Of a stretch of 38,205 nt of DNA, positions 23,901 through 30,336 are shown piece by piece. The stretch is taken from positions 1-38,205 of the forward strand of contig JBDIVS010000026.1 of the NCBI GenBank assembly GCA_039794245.1, written 5' to 3'. Both the position numbers and the translations under genes were made by a program. The stretch is from DAITQM01 sp039794245. Lineage in GTDB: Bacteria; Pseudomonadota; Gammaproteobacteria; Xanthomonadales; Wenzhouxiangellaceae. Numbering within the stretch: the stretch's first letter is position 1; each line of letters starts with the position of its first letter. Under the pieces are notes generated by a model that did no database searches, was not told the origin of the DNA, and was given only the letters and a program-made list of their open reading frames with translations.

Positions 23901-24448
23901 ATGGCGCCGGACTCCAGGACGCTGATCTGGCGGGCGATCGCCTGCCGGTCACGGCGGCTGGGCACCAAATCGGCCGCCGGTGCACCGCGCAGTTCGCCGG
24001 CGCGGCCGATGACATCGGAGATCATCGCCTTCAACCCGAGTTGCATGCCGTGATGCGGGTGATACAGGCGGGTGACGCCGTAGGCTTCCAGTTCGGCGAT
24101 CTCCTCGGGCGTGATCGTGCCGCCGCCGCCGCCGAACACCCGGATATGCGCCGCCTCGAGCTGGCGCAGGCGGTCGATCATGTATTTGAAAAACTCCATG
24201 TGCCCGCCCTGGTAGGAACTGACGGCAATGGCATCGGCATCCTCGTCGATCGCCGCCCGGACGATTTCATCGACGCTGCGGTTGTGGCCGAGATGAACGA
24301 CTTCGGCGCCGTGTGCTTGGATCAGGCGGCGCATGATATTGATCGCCGCGTCGTGACCGTCGAACAACGAGGCCGCGGTGATGAAACGCAGCGGTGCAGC
24401 CTCAGGCCTGGCGGCCCCGGCGGCGATGGGCAGGGCGGGTTCGGTCAT
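20984..24448 (-). CDS. icmF: fused isobutyryl-CoA mutase (IcmF)
   Basis: Coenzyme B12 enzyme interconverting isobutyryl-CoA and n-butyryl-CoA, with its own G-protein chaperone. 1154 residues: B12-binding domain (DGHDAAI 30-36, His32 as cobalt ligand; HIRVFGGGGG 101-110), MeaB-like GTPase (Walker A GTGGAGKSS 209-217; VVAVDPTRRKTGG; NKYD 349-352), linker, then the mutase barrel from ~550. Substrate pocket: RMFAGEG has Phe612 where methylmalonyl-CoA mutase has Tyr89, and KEDQAQNT has Gln802 where it has Arg207, so it should favour butyryl-type over methylmalonyl substrates. About 45 extra residues around 715-780 sit between these two sites. Confidence 0.95.
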   Translation of the reverse strand: MTEPALPIAAGAARPEAAPLRFITAASLFDGHDAAINIMRRLIQAHGAEVVHLGHNRSVDEIVRAAIDEDADAIAVSSYQGGHMEFFKYMIDRLRQLEAAHIRVFGGGGGTITPEEIAELEAYGVTRLYHPHHGMQLGLKAMISDVIGRAGELRGAPAADLVPSRRDRQAIARQISVLESGAIPPGRLEKYRKEWQAAAGRVPVVGITGTGGAGKSSVTDELLNRFLRHFPDFSIAVVAVDPTRRKTGGALLGDRIRMNSLRSERIYMRSLATRRRHLATSAILGDVIALLKASGFDLVIVETAGIGQGDTEVADLVDFPLYVMTVDYGAASQLEKIDMLDFARIVVLNKYDRKGSEDALRDIRKQWKRNHQAFDLPNEAIPVYPTIASQFNDPGIWRLFGELCRRLAADLDLDPERWTVPAVIPEAAVEPRQMALIPGARVRYLAEIAEQGRDIARHCEMQAELAERAWNAYRSLAALADPHLPEPLALYTAPALETGEDNGALPALRRLYQESLQALDDESLALLRAWPARREAVRSEHYRYEVRGKTVEGDNFKTSLAGLQIPKIAVPKTANWGDQLRFLQRENLPGAYPYTAGVYPYRRSSEDPTRMFAGEGMPERTNRRFHYLSAGQPAARLSTAFDSVTLYGEDPAERPDIYGKIGNSGVSIATLDDMKRLYSGFDLSAPNTSVSMTINGPAPMILAMFMNTAIDQQVEKHLRATGRWAAAEKRLAELAGGDRPLYRGALPDGNDGLGLGLLGASGEDLIAPGLLAADEYERLKADTVSTVRGTVQADILKEDQAQNTCIFSTEFALRMMGDIQQWFIDHRVRNFYSVSISGYHIAEAGANPITQLAFTLANGLTIVEYYLARGMAIDDFAPNLSFFFSNGMDPEYTVIGRVARRIWARAMRHRYGANRRSQMLKYHIQTSGRSLHAQEIQFNDIRTTLQALYAIFDNCNSLHTNAYDEAITTPTEESVRRAMAIQLIINRELGLNYNENPWQGSYVVEELTDLVEEAVYREFERLSERGGVLGAMDTMYQRGKIQDESMLYEQRKHDGSLPLIGVNTFLPRAGQAEASPVVELIRATEEEKQAQIADLRQFQQRHAGRTGAALEALQRTAARRENTFAALMDAVRYASLGQLSNALYAVGGEYRRNM

Positions 24449-24548
24449 CGCTGATTCCGTATTTGATTATCGCTTTATCTTACCCCGGAATACAGCAATG
24501 ACCGCACTTTCGCCTCCCCGCTGGCGGGGTGGCGGCATCTGCGTTGTA

Positions 24549-24572
24549 CCGCCGGGCAGTGGGGCCCGGCGG
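24549..24572. terminator. strong stem-loop between icmF and DUF6502 gene
   Basis: CCGCCGGGC (24549-24557) pairs with GCCCGGCGG (24564-24572) across a 6-nt loop. A smaller CCCCGC/GCGGGG stem is nearby at about 24518. It lies 17 bases past the stop of the minus-strand gene and upstream of icmF. There is no T run, so Rho-independent termination is only possible. Confidence 0.35.
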
Positions 24573-24589
24573 CGAGGGGCGAAGGTTGC

Positions 24590-25198
24590 TCAGAGCTTCG
24601 CCAAGGCGGCCGCGGCCTTGCCGGCGGCGGCTTCGATGTCCTTGCGCTCCTGAGGCTTGAATTCCTTGTAGCGGGCACTCAGGAAACGAACCTTGCCGTC
24701 TTCGGCCAGGGCGATCGACTTGTTGTCGATGAGCTTGCCGAGCACGGCACGCGGGGTGATATTACGGCCGATCGCCCGCACCACGAGCTTGAAAAAGTTC
24801 GGTCCGTCGCCGTACAGATCCAGAACCTTGGGCTGGCCGGTCTTGCGATTGCGGTAGCGCGGATCGCTTTGCCACAGGGTCAGGATGCCGATCTGCGGCC
24901 AGGCACGCTCCGGCTCGATGGTGATTTTCTGCCCGACGGCGTCCTTGACGGTCCGTGTATCCCAGCCGGAAAGCAGGGCGAGGGAAGCACGCGTCGGGCG
25001 TTCGCCCGAGGCCTCGACCTTGCGGACCGCCTCGTCGAGATACAGTTGGCGGAGCAGATCGCACAACGCCTGGACCGAGACCCGGCCGATCAGGATCCTG
25101 ACCAGCGGGCGGAAAAGCGTCTCCAGCGTCGAGGCCAGCCATTGGGCTTCCTTTACGGTGGCGTTGTCGACGAGAGCAACGGAAGGTTTCTTTGCCAT
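24590..25198 (-). CDS. DUF6502-like protein of unknown function
   Basis: 202 residues, no signal or membrane segment. The N-terminal half (LFRPLVRILIGRVSVQALCDLLRQLYLDEAVRKV, then RPTRASLALLSGWDTRTVKDAV) reads like a helix-turn-helix, as in proteins grouped as DUF6502. The second half has LYGDGPNFFKLVVRAIG and an Ala/Lys-rich tail. The ATG is clear. It stands alone: a gap separates it from icmF and the gene to its right is divergent. I assign the family from memory of its layout; DNA binding is inference. Confidence 0.7.
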   Translation of the reverse strand: MAKKPSVALVDNATVKEAQWLASTLETLFRPLVRILIGRVSVQALCDLLRQLYLDEAVRKVEASGERPTRASLALLSGWDTRTVKDAVGQKITIEPERAWPQIGILTLWQSDPRYRNRKTGQPKVLDLYGDGPNFFKLVVRAIGRNITPRAVLGKLIDNKSIALAEDGKVRFLSARYKEFKPQERKDIEAAAGKAAAALAKL

Positions 25199-25563
25199 GT
25201 GAATACCTCGTTATGTTTGAATTGGCCGGCAGAGTGCCATATCTCAATTTTGATCCACCGCCGCCTTCTGGTGCTGGTAGAGCGGCAAATCGCGCAATGC
25301 GCTGCACACAAAAAAGAGCACCCGGCACCATGGCTGGCGGCGCTGCCCCCACTTGCTGCATCTTATTTAGTATAAATCTATTTTATCCTCAAATGCAAGG
25401 ACGGGAGCGCGGTACCGTGGCCACACGTTTAGAGAAACCTTATTATCCACTATACTAATTCATGTTTATGAATGTATTAGTAAACGCAATGGTGCCGGCT
25501 TGTGCTAGGCTAACCGCAAGTGGGGCGTTTCCTGACCCGCTGGAATGACTGGAGAGACAAACG
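25199..25563. promoter_or_regulatory. divergent intergenic region with AT-rich inverted repeat
   Basis: No gene is seen in these 365 bases. The right half is unusually AT-rich. An interrupted inverted repeat ACTAAT...ATTAGT (25454-25481, with inner TCAT/ATGA) and an overlapping GTTTA...TAAAC pair (25463-25484) lie ~80 bases before the TPR-like gene. TATACT at 25451 could be a -10 box, with no convincing -35. This looks like an operator/promoter region, unproven. Confidence 0.4.
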
Positions 25564-26412
25564 ATGAGCTTGTGGGCGGCGTTGCCGGAAGAGGCGGCGG
25601 TTTTTGATTTTTCGGGCGCTAAGTTACGCCGGCAGTGGGCGGGTCTGCACGCCGGTGATCGTGTGCCGTGGCCGGATGAACATCAGGTTGCGGCGATGCT
25701 CGATGCACTGCCCGCGGCGCAGCGCCCCGCCGGCACGGCCGCCGCAATCGCCACCGCTGTGCAGCAGGCGTGGCGGGCGTTCCACAGCGGCGATTTCGCC
25801 GCCGCCGTCGCCGCCGCCGATTCCTGCGGGGTGATCGCCCACGCCGCCGCCAGTAAGGCAGCCTGTATTTATGCCGATCACCTCGAAGAGGATGAAAACG
25901 CGCAGCAGGATATTTATCGGCGGGCCGCCGAGCGGGCCGCCGCGGTGCTGGTGGTGCTGCCTGATGATCCGAACGCACACTATTTTCATGCCTTCGCACT
26001 CGGCCGTTACAGCCAGAGCATCTCGATCGCCAAGGCCCTGGCCCAGGGCCTGGCCGGCAAGGTCGCCGCCAGCCTCAAGCGGGCGCTCAATCTCGCCCCG
26101 GACCACGCCGACGCCCACCTGGCGTTCGGCTTGTATCACGCCGAGATCATCAACAAGGTCGGCAAACTGGTCGGCGGCATGACCTACGGAGCGTCGGAAA
26201 AAGAGGCGCTGGTGCACCTCGAACGGGCGCTGGAACTGAACGGCGCCGCCCCGATCGTCCATATCGAGTACGGCAACGCGTTGTATCTGCTGCATGGCGA
26301 ACGCGGCATCGATGATCTGAATCGCGCTTACCGGCAGGCAGTGGCGCATGCGCCGCGCGATGCGATGGAATGGCTCGACCAGCGTTACGCGCGGGCCGAG
26401 CTGGAAAGTTGA
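25564..26412 (+). CDS. TPR-like protein of unknown function
   Basis: 282 residues, cytoplasmic by appearance (no signal). TPR-like helix pairs are visible: AWRAFHSGDFAAAVAAADSCG, ASLKRALNLAPDHADAHLAFGLYHAEI, LVHLERALELNGAAPIVHIEYGNALYLLHG and DLNRAYRQAVAHAPRDAMEWLD. A ribosome site GGAGAG lies 7 bases before the ATG. It is monocistronic, convergent with the secreted VCBS protein. No specific family recognised; protein-protein interaction is the only reasonable guess. Confidence 0.75.
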   Translation: MSLWAALPEEAAVFDFSGAKLRRQWAGLHAGDRVPWPDEHQVAAMLDALPAAQRPAGTAAAIATAVQQAWRAFHSGDFAAAVAAADSCGVIAHAAASKAACIYADHLEEDENAQQDIYRRAAERAAAVLVVLPDDPNAHYFHAFALGRYSQSISIAKALAQGLAGKVAASLKRALNLAPDHADAHLAFGLYHAEIINKVGKLVGGMTYGASEKEALVHLERALELNGAAPIVHIEYGNALYLLHGERGIDDLNRAYRQAVAHAPRDAMEWLDQRYARAELES

Positions 26413-26430
26413 GTCGGCACGCGGTCGATA

Positions 26431-26461
26431 TCGAGCAAAACTTATGCAACCGCTGGGTTTA
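26431..26461 (-). repeat. solo copy of the MITE-end motif
   Basis: Read on the minus strand, these 31 bases match 28450-28480 at 27 positions (TAAACCCAGCGG then TTGCATAAG, TTTTGCTCGA). They lie between the stops of two convergent genes, 7 bases after the stop of the VCBS protein. No partner inverted copy was found nearby. Confidence 0.7.
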
Positions 26462-26467
26462 GATCGA

Positions 26468-28237
26468 TCACCTCTCCTCGAAGCCGTCGTTGAAAATCAC
26501 ATCGCCGCAGGCGCCGGGGGCGAGGATCGCAATTTCCACCGTCAGCGGCCCTCCGGGGGCGCTGAACTGGACGAATTCTTCAACGGTATCGGCACCACGT
26601 TCGCTTTGCGCGATGAGCTGGTTGCCGCCGTCGCGCACGGACAAAGTGACATCGCCGCACGAGGCGGCGATCAGGCCGACCAGCGCGCCGGCCGGTGCAT
26701 CGTTCATGGCCAGGGTGACGGTTTGCCCGCCGCCGGCTGTCGCGATTCCGTTACCGGCGGGCCGTCCGCCGCCGTTCAACGGTGATGCCGGACCACGGAC
26801 CAGGGCCTCGAGGCGCCAGGGAATCGCCACTCCGCTGCCGGTTTCGATGAATTCGCCATCGATCACGACCGGGTCGGCGTTGAGTAACGGCGGCAACACG
26901 CCGCCCAGTTCCGCGGCGGTGAAGACCGGGCTCGGAGCGCTGTCGAAGAAGTGATCGTTGTTGAAACCGCCGAGAAACAGGTCCGGCGCGCCGTCGCCAT
27001 TGATTTCGACAGCCAGCGCATGCCAGCCCTTATGGGTGTCGCCGTCCGGGAAAGTACCGCCCGGGGTCCAGTCGATGAAAGCGATCTCGCCGCCGTGGCT
27101 TAGATTGCGCAGGATCACCGGCCGGCTGTTGGGTGACGATTCGTACATCGCGACAAGGTCTTCGCGGCCGTCGCCGTTGAGGTCGGCGACCGTGACCTTG
27201 CGCGTCGCGCGTGTCGTCACGGCGGCCGGCAAAAGACCGGTCAGCGGTGTGAACTGGGCCTTATTCGCGGCGTCGTTGCCGTCGTTGCGCAACAGCCGGT
27301 CGGCGCTGGTGTTTTGTGGATTGGACCAGTAAAGATCCTGATCGCCGTCGTTATCGAGGTCGACCGGAATCAACACCAGTTCGCGATTGCTCGCCGGGCC
27401 GATCTGCTGCACGCTTCCCGGATAATCGAAATCTCCGGGGCCTTCTCCCTGGTCCAGGTTGTCGTTGTAGTAGATGAACTGCGGGTCGTTGCCGTCGTTG
27501 GCCAATATCACATCCAGCTTGCCGTCTCCGTTCATATCGGCAACCGCCGTGTGGACGGTGTAATCTGAATCGTCCGGGAGTTTGGTGTCGGTCATATCGG
27601 AGAAAACTCCCTGGCCGTCGTTGAAGATCAGCCGGTCCTGGGGAGTGTTCGGGTAGTTGCCGGCGTAAACATCCAGGTCACCGTCGCCGTCGTAATCGGC
27701 GGCAAAACCGGTACACGAGGCGCCGAGATTGCCGCCGTTGGGCAGGCGGCCCGCGGTTTCATCGACGAAACCGGCGAAGATGCCGCCTGGATGATCGTTG
27801 CGCAGGAAAAGATCGTTATCGACGTTCTGATCGTTGACGATGTAAAGATCGTCCCAGCCGTCGCCGTCGAAATCACGGAAGAACAAGGTGCGCGAAACGT
27901 CGGCGATGGCGAAGGCCGGCACCGCCGGGGCGCCGCTGACCTCGACGAACACGCCGCCGTCGTTGCGGTAGAGTTTGTTGCGCCGCTGGGTGAAATCGCT
28001 GAGGGCGACGGCGATGGCGATGTCCGGATCGCCGTCGCGGTCAAAATCGCCGCTGGCCACCGATTTTTCGTTGTTCGGCTGCTCGCCCACGTTCTGCACG
28101 ATACGTTGCTGGGTGGCATCGATATAGTTCAGCGGGGCGCTCAGTTCCGGAGGGCCGGCGGCGGCCGCGCCGCAGAAAATCGCCGGCAGGGTGCACAAGG
28201 CGGCGCGGATTGCGAAAAACTCGTGATATTTCATCAT
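26468..28237 (-). CDS. secreted VCBS/FG-GAP repeat protein with GFE-type C-terminus
   Basis: 589 residues, start ATG with AGGA upstream. A signal peptide (ALCTLPAIFCGAAAAG) leads into a seven-bladed-propeller-like body with repeated Ca-binding loops: GDFDRDGDPDIAIA, RDFDGDGWDDLYIV, ADYDGDGDLDVYAG, ADMNGDGKLDVILA, VDLDNDGDQDLYWS, ADLNGDGREDLVAM and EINGDGAPDLFLGG. A C-terminal beta domain follows (GGGQTVTLAMNDAPAGALVGL) and the chain ends CGDVIFNDGFEER. A terminal IF-x-GFE motif is frequent on exported proteins of Lysobacter-type gammaproteobacteria, as I recall. Probably secreted or on the cell surface; ligand unknown. Confidence 0.87.
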   Translation of the reverse strand: MMKYHEFFAIRAALCTLPAIFCGAAAAGPPELSAPLNYIDATQQRIVQNVGEQPNNEKSVASGDFDRDGDPDIAIAVALSDFTQRRNKLYRNDGGVFVEVSGAPAVPAFAIADVSRTLFFRDFDGDGWDDLYIVNDQNVDNDLFLRNDHPGGIFAGFVDETAGRLPNGGNLGASCTGFAADYDGDGDLDVYAGNYPNTPQDRLIFNDGQGVFSDMTDTKLPDDSDYTVHTAVADMNGDGKLDVILANDGNDPQFIYYNDNLDQGEGPGDFDYPGSVQQIGPASNRELVLIPVDLDNDGDQDLYWSNPQNTSADRLLRNDGNDAANKAQFTPLTGLLPAAVTTRATRKVTVADLNGDGREDLVAMYESSPNSRPVILRNLSHGGEIAFIDWTPGGTFPDGDTHKGWHALAVEINGDGAPDLFLGGFNNDHFFDSAPSPVFTAAELGGVLPPLLNADPVVIDGEFIETGSGVAIPWRLEALVRGPASPLNGGGRPAGNGIATAGGGQTVTLAMNDAPAGALVGLIAASCGDVTLSVRDGGNQLIAQSERGADTVEEFVQFSAPGGPLTVEIAILAPGACGDVIFNDGFEER

Positions 28238-28337
28238 CTTCGGTTTCCTGAGTTGGAATCGGCCGGCAGCGGTCCATTGTCGAGCGCGCCGCCATCATAA
28301 CAACAACGAGATCCAGCACCACGAACATTTCTCCCAT

Positions 28338-28449
28338 CGTCATTCCGGAAGCGCCCGCGGCAGCGGGCGCGATCTGGACAAATTCGTCGGGAACGAATTT
28401 GGACACGCCGCAGGCGACCGGGCAGGGGTGCGCGCCAGGACGGCGCGCA
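28338..28449. repeat. 112-bp multi-hairpin repeat, copy 1
   Basis: 111 of 112 bases match 37913-38024 in the same orientation. It contains three clear stem-loops: GCGCCCGC/GCGGGCGC (28351-28370, 4-nt loop), CAAATTCGT/ACGAATTTG (28379-28401, 5-nt loop) and TGCGCGCC/GGCGCGCA (28429-28449, 5-nt loop), plus a small CGCC/GGCG pair. The last stem closes exactly at the repeat boundary. It starts 100 bases upstream of the VCBS gene start. Small frames through it are artefacts of the repeat. Confidence 0.9.
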
Positions 28450-28700
28450 TATACCCAACAGTTGCATAAATTTTGCTCGAATTTATATATTTCTTCATTA
28501 AATCAATAAGTTATGAGAATTTTAGTTAAAGCATCGAATTCACCTGGGGTGGCGCGCCCGGTTTCTCACCCAAGCGGGCGGCTCATCTCGTCTGCTTACC
28601 CTCGAACCGTAGGAATAACTACGCTTCCGCGGCAAATCGAACAAGCTGCGCTCACCCGCTTGACCGAGAATTCCGAGAATTTATGCAACAGTTGGGTATA
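28450..28700. mobile_element. MITE-like element, 251 bp, 23-bp inverted ends
   Basis: 28450-28472 (TATACCCAACAGTTGCATAA plus ATT) and the reverse complement of 28678-28700 match at 22 of 23 bases. The inside is partly AT-rich and codes for nothing recognisable. Both ends finish in TATA, compatible with a TA target duplication as for mariner/IS630-type MITEs, but no transposase is present. It directly abuts the 112-bp repeat. Confidence 0.7.
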
Positions 28701-28859
28701 TCCAGAAAAACACATTATAAATCACACCACGAACACAAAGGTCTCGCTTTGGCAGATTCCATCCTTCGTGGTGAAAAAGTTTTACTGGGTTTTCGTATAC
28801 GCCTGTCTGCATGCGTACACGCACTGGCAGGCGGGAATGACCAACAACCAACAGCGACC
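28701..28859. other. intergenic, two stem-loops
   Basis: CACCACGAA (28725-28733) and TTCGTGGTG (28765-28773) form a 9-bp inverted pair of the CACGAAG junk-repeat type. CGCCTG/CAGGCG (28800-28833) is another stem, 27 bases past the permease stop, without a T run. No gene. Confidence 0.45.
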
Positions 28860-30176
28860 CTAAAGGCCGGCGGCGAACAGCAGCAGGCAGAACAACAAAC
28901 CCAGGCCGGGGACGATGACGGTCAGGGCGCCGACGGCGCCGTAAGCGGCGGCGTGGGTTTCCTTGCAGATGGCACGGATTGTCGTGACCACGTAACCGTT
29001 GTGCGGCAGCGAATCGAGCACGCCCGAGGAGATGGCCACGGCGCGGTGCAGGTGGTCGGGGTTGACGTCGAGGGCGAGATAATGCGGCGCGATGAGCGGC
29101 AGGGCAATCGCCTGGCCGCCGGAGGCCGAGCCGGTCAGGGCGGCGATGCTGCTGACAGCAAGCGCGGCGGTCGCGACGCCCGAGCCGGGCAGTCCGGTCA
29201 CCCAATCCACCGCGATCATGAAAGCCGGTGCGGCTTTGGCTACCTGCCCGAAACCAACCACCGCCGAGGTATTGCCGATGGCGACGAGGGCGCCGCTCGA
29301 GCCTTCGGCGATGGCGTGGCCCAGTTTGCGGCGGTGCCGCCAGCAACCGAGCACGGTGGCCAGGCAGCCGCCGAGCAGAGCGAGGATTAGCGCCGAGGTC
29401 TGAAAGCGTTCGTGCAGAAGAAAAGCGATGACCAGCACGGCGAGCGGGCCGAGCAGCGCCAACCCCGGCCGCGGCAATGTGTCGCGCCGCGGCCGCGGTT
29501 CGTCATCCGGCCTATCGTCGAAGCGCTCGCCCCGCGCCTTGGCCCGGGCGAGCATCCGGATCAGCCACCAGTAGCCGCCGCCGGCCATGACCAGCGCGGT
29601 GAGCAGGCTGGCCGGCCACGCCGCCCACGGCGAAGTGCCGAGATACTGAACCGGAATCCAGTTCTGGATTTCCGGCGAACCGGCCGAAGTCATCGTGAAC
29701 GTCACCGAGCCGAAGGCGAGCGCCGCAGGGATGAAGCGGCGCGGCAGGTCGGCGGCCCGGAACAGACTGAGTGCAGTTGGATAAACCGAGAAGGCGACGA
29801 CGAACAGGCTGACCCCGCCGTAGGTCAGGATGGCGCAGGCCAGGACCACGGCGAGCGCCGCGCGCCGGGCGCCGATGGCGCCGATCACCCAGGCGGCGAT
29901 GCTGTCGGCGGCGCCGGTGTCCTCCATCAATTTGCCGAACACCGCACCGAGCAGGAACATGAAAAACCAATTGCCGACGAAACTGGTAAAGCCGGTCATG
30001 TAAATCGTCAGCAGATCGTCTTGCCCGGTTGCTGCCAGCGGCGGCAAAAACGGCACGCCGCTGGTCACGGCGATCAGTACGGCGCACAGCGGTGTAGCGA
30101 CGAACAGGTTCATGCCGCGCACGGTGAGCGCGATCAACAGGATCAGGGCGGCGATCAGGCCGAACAGGCTGAGCAT
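28860..30176 (-). CDS. GntP-family permease (hydroxybutyrate/gluconate-type symporter)
   Basis: 438-residue inner-membrane protein with about 12-14 helices, start MLSLFGLIAAL with GGAG close upstream; a longer reading adds an unlikely Cys/Pro-rich head. GntP-type segments: NWFFMFLLGAVFGKLMEDTGAA, YGGVSLFVVAFSVYP, TMTSAGSPEIQNWIP, SSGALVAIGNTSAVVGFGQV, LTGSASGGQAIALPLIAP and DSLPHNGYVVTTIRAICKETH. The last two resemble permeases annotated for D-3-hydroxybutyrate. A bdhA-type gene lies 7 kb away and supports that substrate, but gluconate-like acids remain possible. Divergent from the TonB receptor. Confidence 0.85.
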   Translation of the reverse strand: MLSLFGLIAALILLIALTVRGMNLFVATPLCAVLIAVTSGVPFLPPLAATGQDDLLTIYMTGFTSFVGNWFFMFLLGAVFGKLMEDTGAADSIAAWVIGAIGARRAALAVVLACAILTYGGVSLFVVAFSVYPTALSLFRAADLPRRFIPAALAFGSVTFTMTSAGSPEIQNWIPVQYLGTSPWAAWPASLLTALVMAGGGYWWLIRMLARAKARGERFDDRPDDEPRPRRDTLPRPGLALLGPLAVLVIAFLLHERFQTSALILALLGGCLATVLGCWRHRRKLGHAIAEGSSGALVAIGNTSAVVGFGQVAKAAPAFMIAVDWVTGLPGSGVATAALAVSSIAALTGSASGGQAIALPLIAPHYLALDVNPDHLHRAVAISSGVLDSLPHNGYVVTTIRAICKETHAAAYGAVGALTVIVPGLGLLFCLLLFAAGL

Positions 30177-30336
30177 GGCGTCTCCGGCGCCGGCTGGGCG
30201 GGGAGGACAGTATTGATGACTCGGCGTGCAGGCAGTATTGGACCAAGGTACAGGTGTCAAGTGCCCAACCGGCGATTATGCTTCCCCTCTATGGCCCGGT
30301 GCCGTACCGGGTATCTGCTGCGGGGAGGATCGACGA

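Noticed and set aside
23000..24454. 484-residue frame on plus strand
   Set aside because: Antisense shadow of icmF, low-complexity composition and no motifs.
28041..28467. Small minus-strand proteins such as MSKFVPDEFVQIAPAAAG
   Set aside because: They are translations of the 112-bp repeat and recur at the second copy; no coding evidence.
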